This document shows positions 4,458 to 5,432 of a stretch of DNA of 5,432 nt, piece by piece. The position numbers were made by a program, and so were the translations under genes. The stretch's first letter is position 1. Each line of letters starts with the position of its first letter. The notes beneath the pieces were generated by a model that made no database searches, was not told the DNA's origin, and saw nothing but the letters and a program-made list of their open reading frames with translations. The DNA lies in assembly GCA_017477805.1 (NCBI GenBank), contig JAFUUM010000114.1, positions 1 through 5,432 of the forward strand, written 5' to 3'. This DNA comes from Lachnospiraceae bacterium. GTDB lineage: Bacteria; Bacillota; Clostridia; Lachnospirales; Lachnospiraceae.

Positions 4458-5432
4458 TCAATCAAGATAATCTTTTAATTTTCTGCTGCGGCTGGGATGA
4501 CGCAGTTTTCTTAATGCCTTTGCTTCGATCTGACGGATACGCTCTCTGGTAACCTTGAATTCCTTACCTACTTCTTCCAGAGTTCTTGCTCTTCCGTCAT
4601 CAAGGCCAAAACGGAGTCTCAAGACTTTCTGCTCTCTGTCTGTCAGGGTACAGAGCACTTCGCCCAGCTGTTCCTTTAACAGGGTGAAGGCTGCGGCGTC
4701 TGCCGGAACGGGTACGTTATCATCCTGAATGAAATCGCCAAGATGGCTGTCTTCCTCTTCACCGATGGGAGTCTCCAAGGATACGGGCTCCTGGGAGATC
4801 TTCAGGATCTCTCTGACTCTCTCCACGGGCTGTCCCATTTCCTGTGCGATCTCCTCGGGGCTGGGCTCTCTGCCCAGTTCCTGGGTCAACTGTCTGCTGA
4901 CACGGATCAGTTTGTTGATGGTCTCAACCATGTGCACGGGAATACGGATGGTCCTTGCCTGATCGGCGATGGCTCTGGTGATAGCCTGTCTGATCCACCA
5001 TGGTGCGTAGGTGGAGAATTTGAAACCTTTCTGGTAATCAAACTTCTCAACGGCCTTGATCAGACCCAGGTTACCCTCCTGGATCAGATCCAGGAACAGC
5101 ATGCCTCTTCCCACGTATCTCTTAGCAATGGAGACCACCAGACGCAGGTTTGCTTCTGCCAGCTTGTTCTTGGCAGCTTCTCCCTGTGCGACCGCATCCT
5201 CGAGTGCCTGGCGGTCCATTCCCTTGATCAGCTTACGGTCGTCGGCTTTGATGCCCAGCTGGCGCAGCAGCTTCTCCTGTTCCTTGTCGGGCTTGGCCTT
5301 ATCAGCGGCAAACAGTGCGATCAGACCTTCATCCCCGGACTCCAGGACCTTGGAGGCGACAGAGCCGACTTCCATCTTCATGGCCAGTTCCACTTCCTCA
5401 TCCGCGGTCAGGAGCGGGACTTTGCCGATCTC
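4458..5432 (-). CDS. rpoD: RNA polymerase primary sigma factor RpoD/SigA (partial, N-terminus missing)
   Basis: The frame is open to the window edge, leaving 324 C-terminal residues; the GTG at 5391-5393 is an internal Val codon, because EIGKVPLLTADEE of region 1.2 continues upstream of it. Region 1.2 occupies residues 1-23 of this fragment. Region 2 begins at NLRLVVSIAKRYVGRG (95-110), continues with FLDLIQEGNLGLIKAVEKFD (2.2, core binding) and FKFSTYAPWWIRQAITR (2.3/2.4, -10 melting and recognition), then HMVETINKL (3.0). The 3.2 finger is near SLETPIGEEEDSHLGDFI (218-235). Region 4 ends with the -35 helix-turn-helix VTRERIRQIEAKALRKL (294-310) and the typical C-terminus SRSRKLKDYLD. It directs housekeeping promoter recognition by RNA polymerase. 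Oddities: about 60 extra residues (24-83) between regions 1.2 and 2.1, and Pro in place of the usual Thr in STYATWW. In Firmicutes dnaG is commonly upstream; that lies outside the window. It is first of the closely spaced rpoD-trmK-kinase group. Confidence 0.97.
   Translation of the reverse strand, partial: EIGKVPLLTADEEVELAMKMEVGSVASKVLESGDEGLIALFAADKAKPDKEQEKLLRQLGIKADDRKLIKGMDRQALEDAVAQGEAAKNKLAEANLRLVVSIAKRYVGRGMLFLDLIQEGNLGLIKAVEKFDYQKGFKFSTYAPWWIRQAITRAIADQARTIRIPVHMVETINKLIRVSRQLTQELGREPSPEEIAQEMGQPVERVREILKISQEPVSLETPIGEEEDSHLGDFIQDDNVPVPADAAAFTLLKEQLGEVLCTLTDREQKVLRLRFGLDDGRARTLEEVGKEFKVTRERIRQIEAKALRKLRHPSRSRKLKDYLD

Noticed and set aside
4463..4465. TTG as the trmK start
   Set aside because: It overlaps the rpoD end and adds ten residues with no counterpart in Bacillus TrmK; the ATG at 4433-4435 has a ribosome site and matches the family N-terminus.
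5391..5393. GTG as the start of the sigma factor
   Set aside because: The frame continues upstream into conserved region 1.2 (EIGKVPLLTADEE), so this is an internal Val codon of a gene cut by the window.

Overview
The window reads entirely from the minus strand and looks like a compact housekeeping neighbourhood from a Clostridia genome, most likely Lachnospiraceae. The evidence is an ancestral (A-type) RNase P RNA rather than the B-type of Bacillales, the rpoD-trmK pairing typical of Firmicutes, a TGS/uridine-kinase fusion of the sort seen in clostridia, and close gene spacing with roughly balanced GC. No mobile element, phage gene, CRISPR array or tRNA is visible.

In the direction of transcription (high to low coordinates): (1) the 3' part of rpoD, the primary sigma factor, running off the window at 5432; (2) trmK, a tRNA m1A22 methyltransferase, 22 bases after rpoD; (3) 18 bases further on, a 550-residue protein joining a TGS domain, a ThrRS-editing-like domain and a uridine kinase/phosphoribulokinase-type P-loop kinase; (4) rnpB, the RNase P RNA, with a near-consensus promoter of its own in the short gap after the kinase gene; (5) a CobW/G3E-family GTPase carrying about 104 residues made almost only of His, Asp, Glu and Cys; and (6) 20 bases later, the first 45 codons of a second CobW-like P-loop protein, cut by the window edge.

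Genes 1 to 3 are spaced like one operon for transcription and tRNA/nucleotide functions. rnpB probably starts its own transcript, and because no terminator is visible after it, the CobW pair may be co-transcribed with it. The CobW pair is likely a metal-handling module, with the first member built to hold many divalent metal ions.

The points most worth a second look are the His/Asp/Cys metal tract, the degenerate editing domain in the kinase fusion, the enlarged P12 region and missing L15 GGU motif in the RNase P RNA, and a roughly 60-residue insertion in the sigma factor between regions 1.2 and 2.1. None of these amounts to a demonstrated new system.
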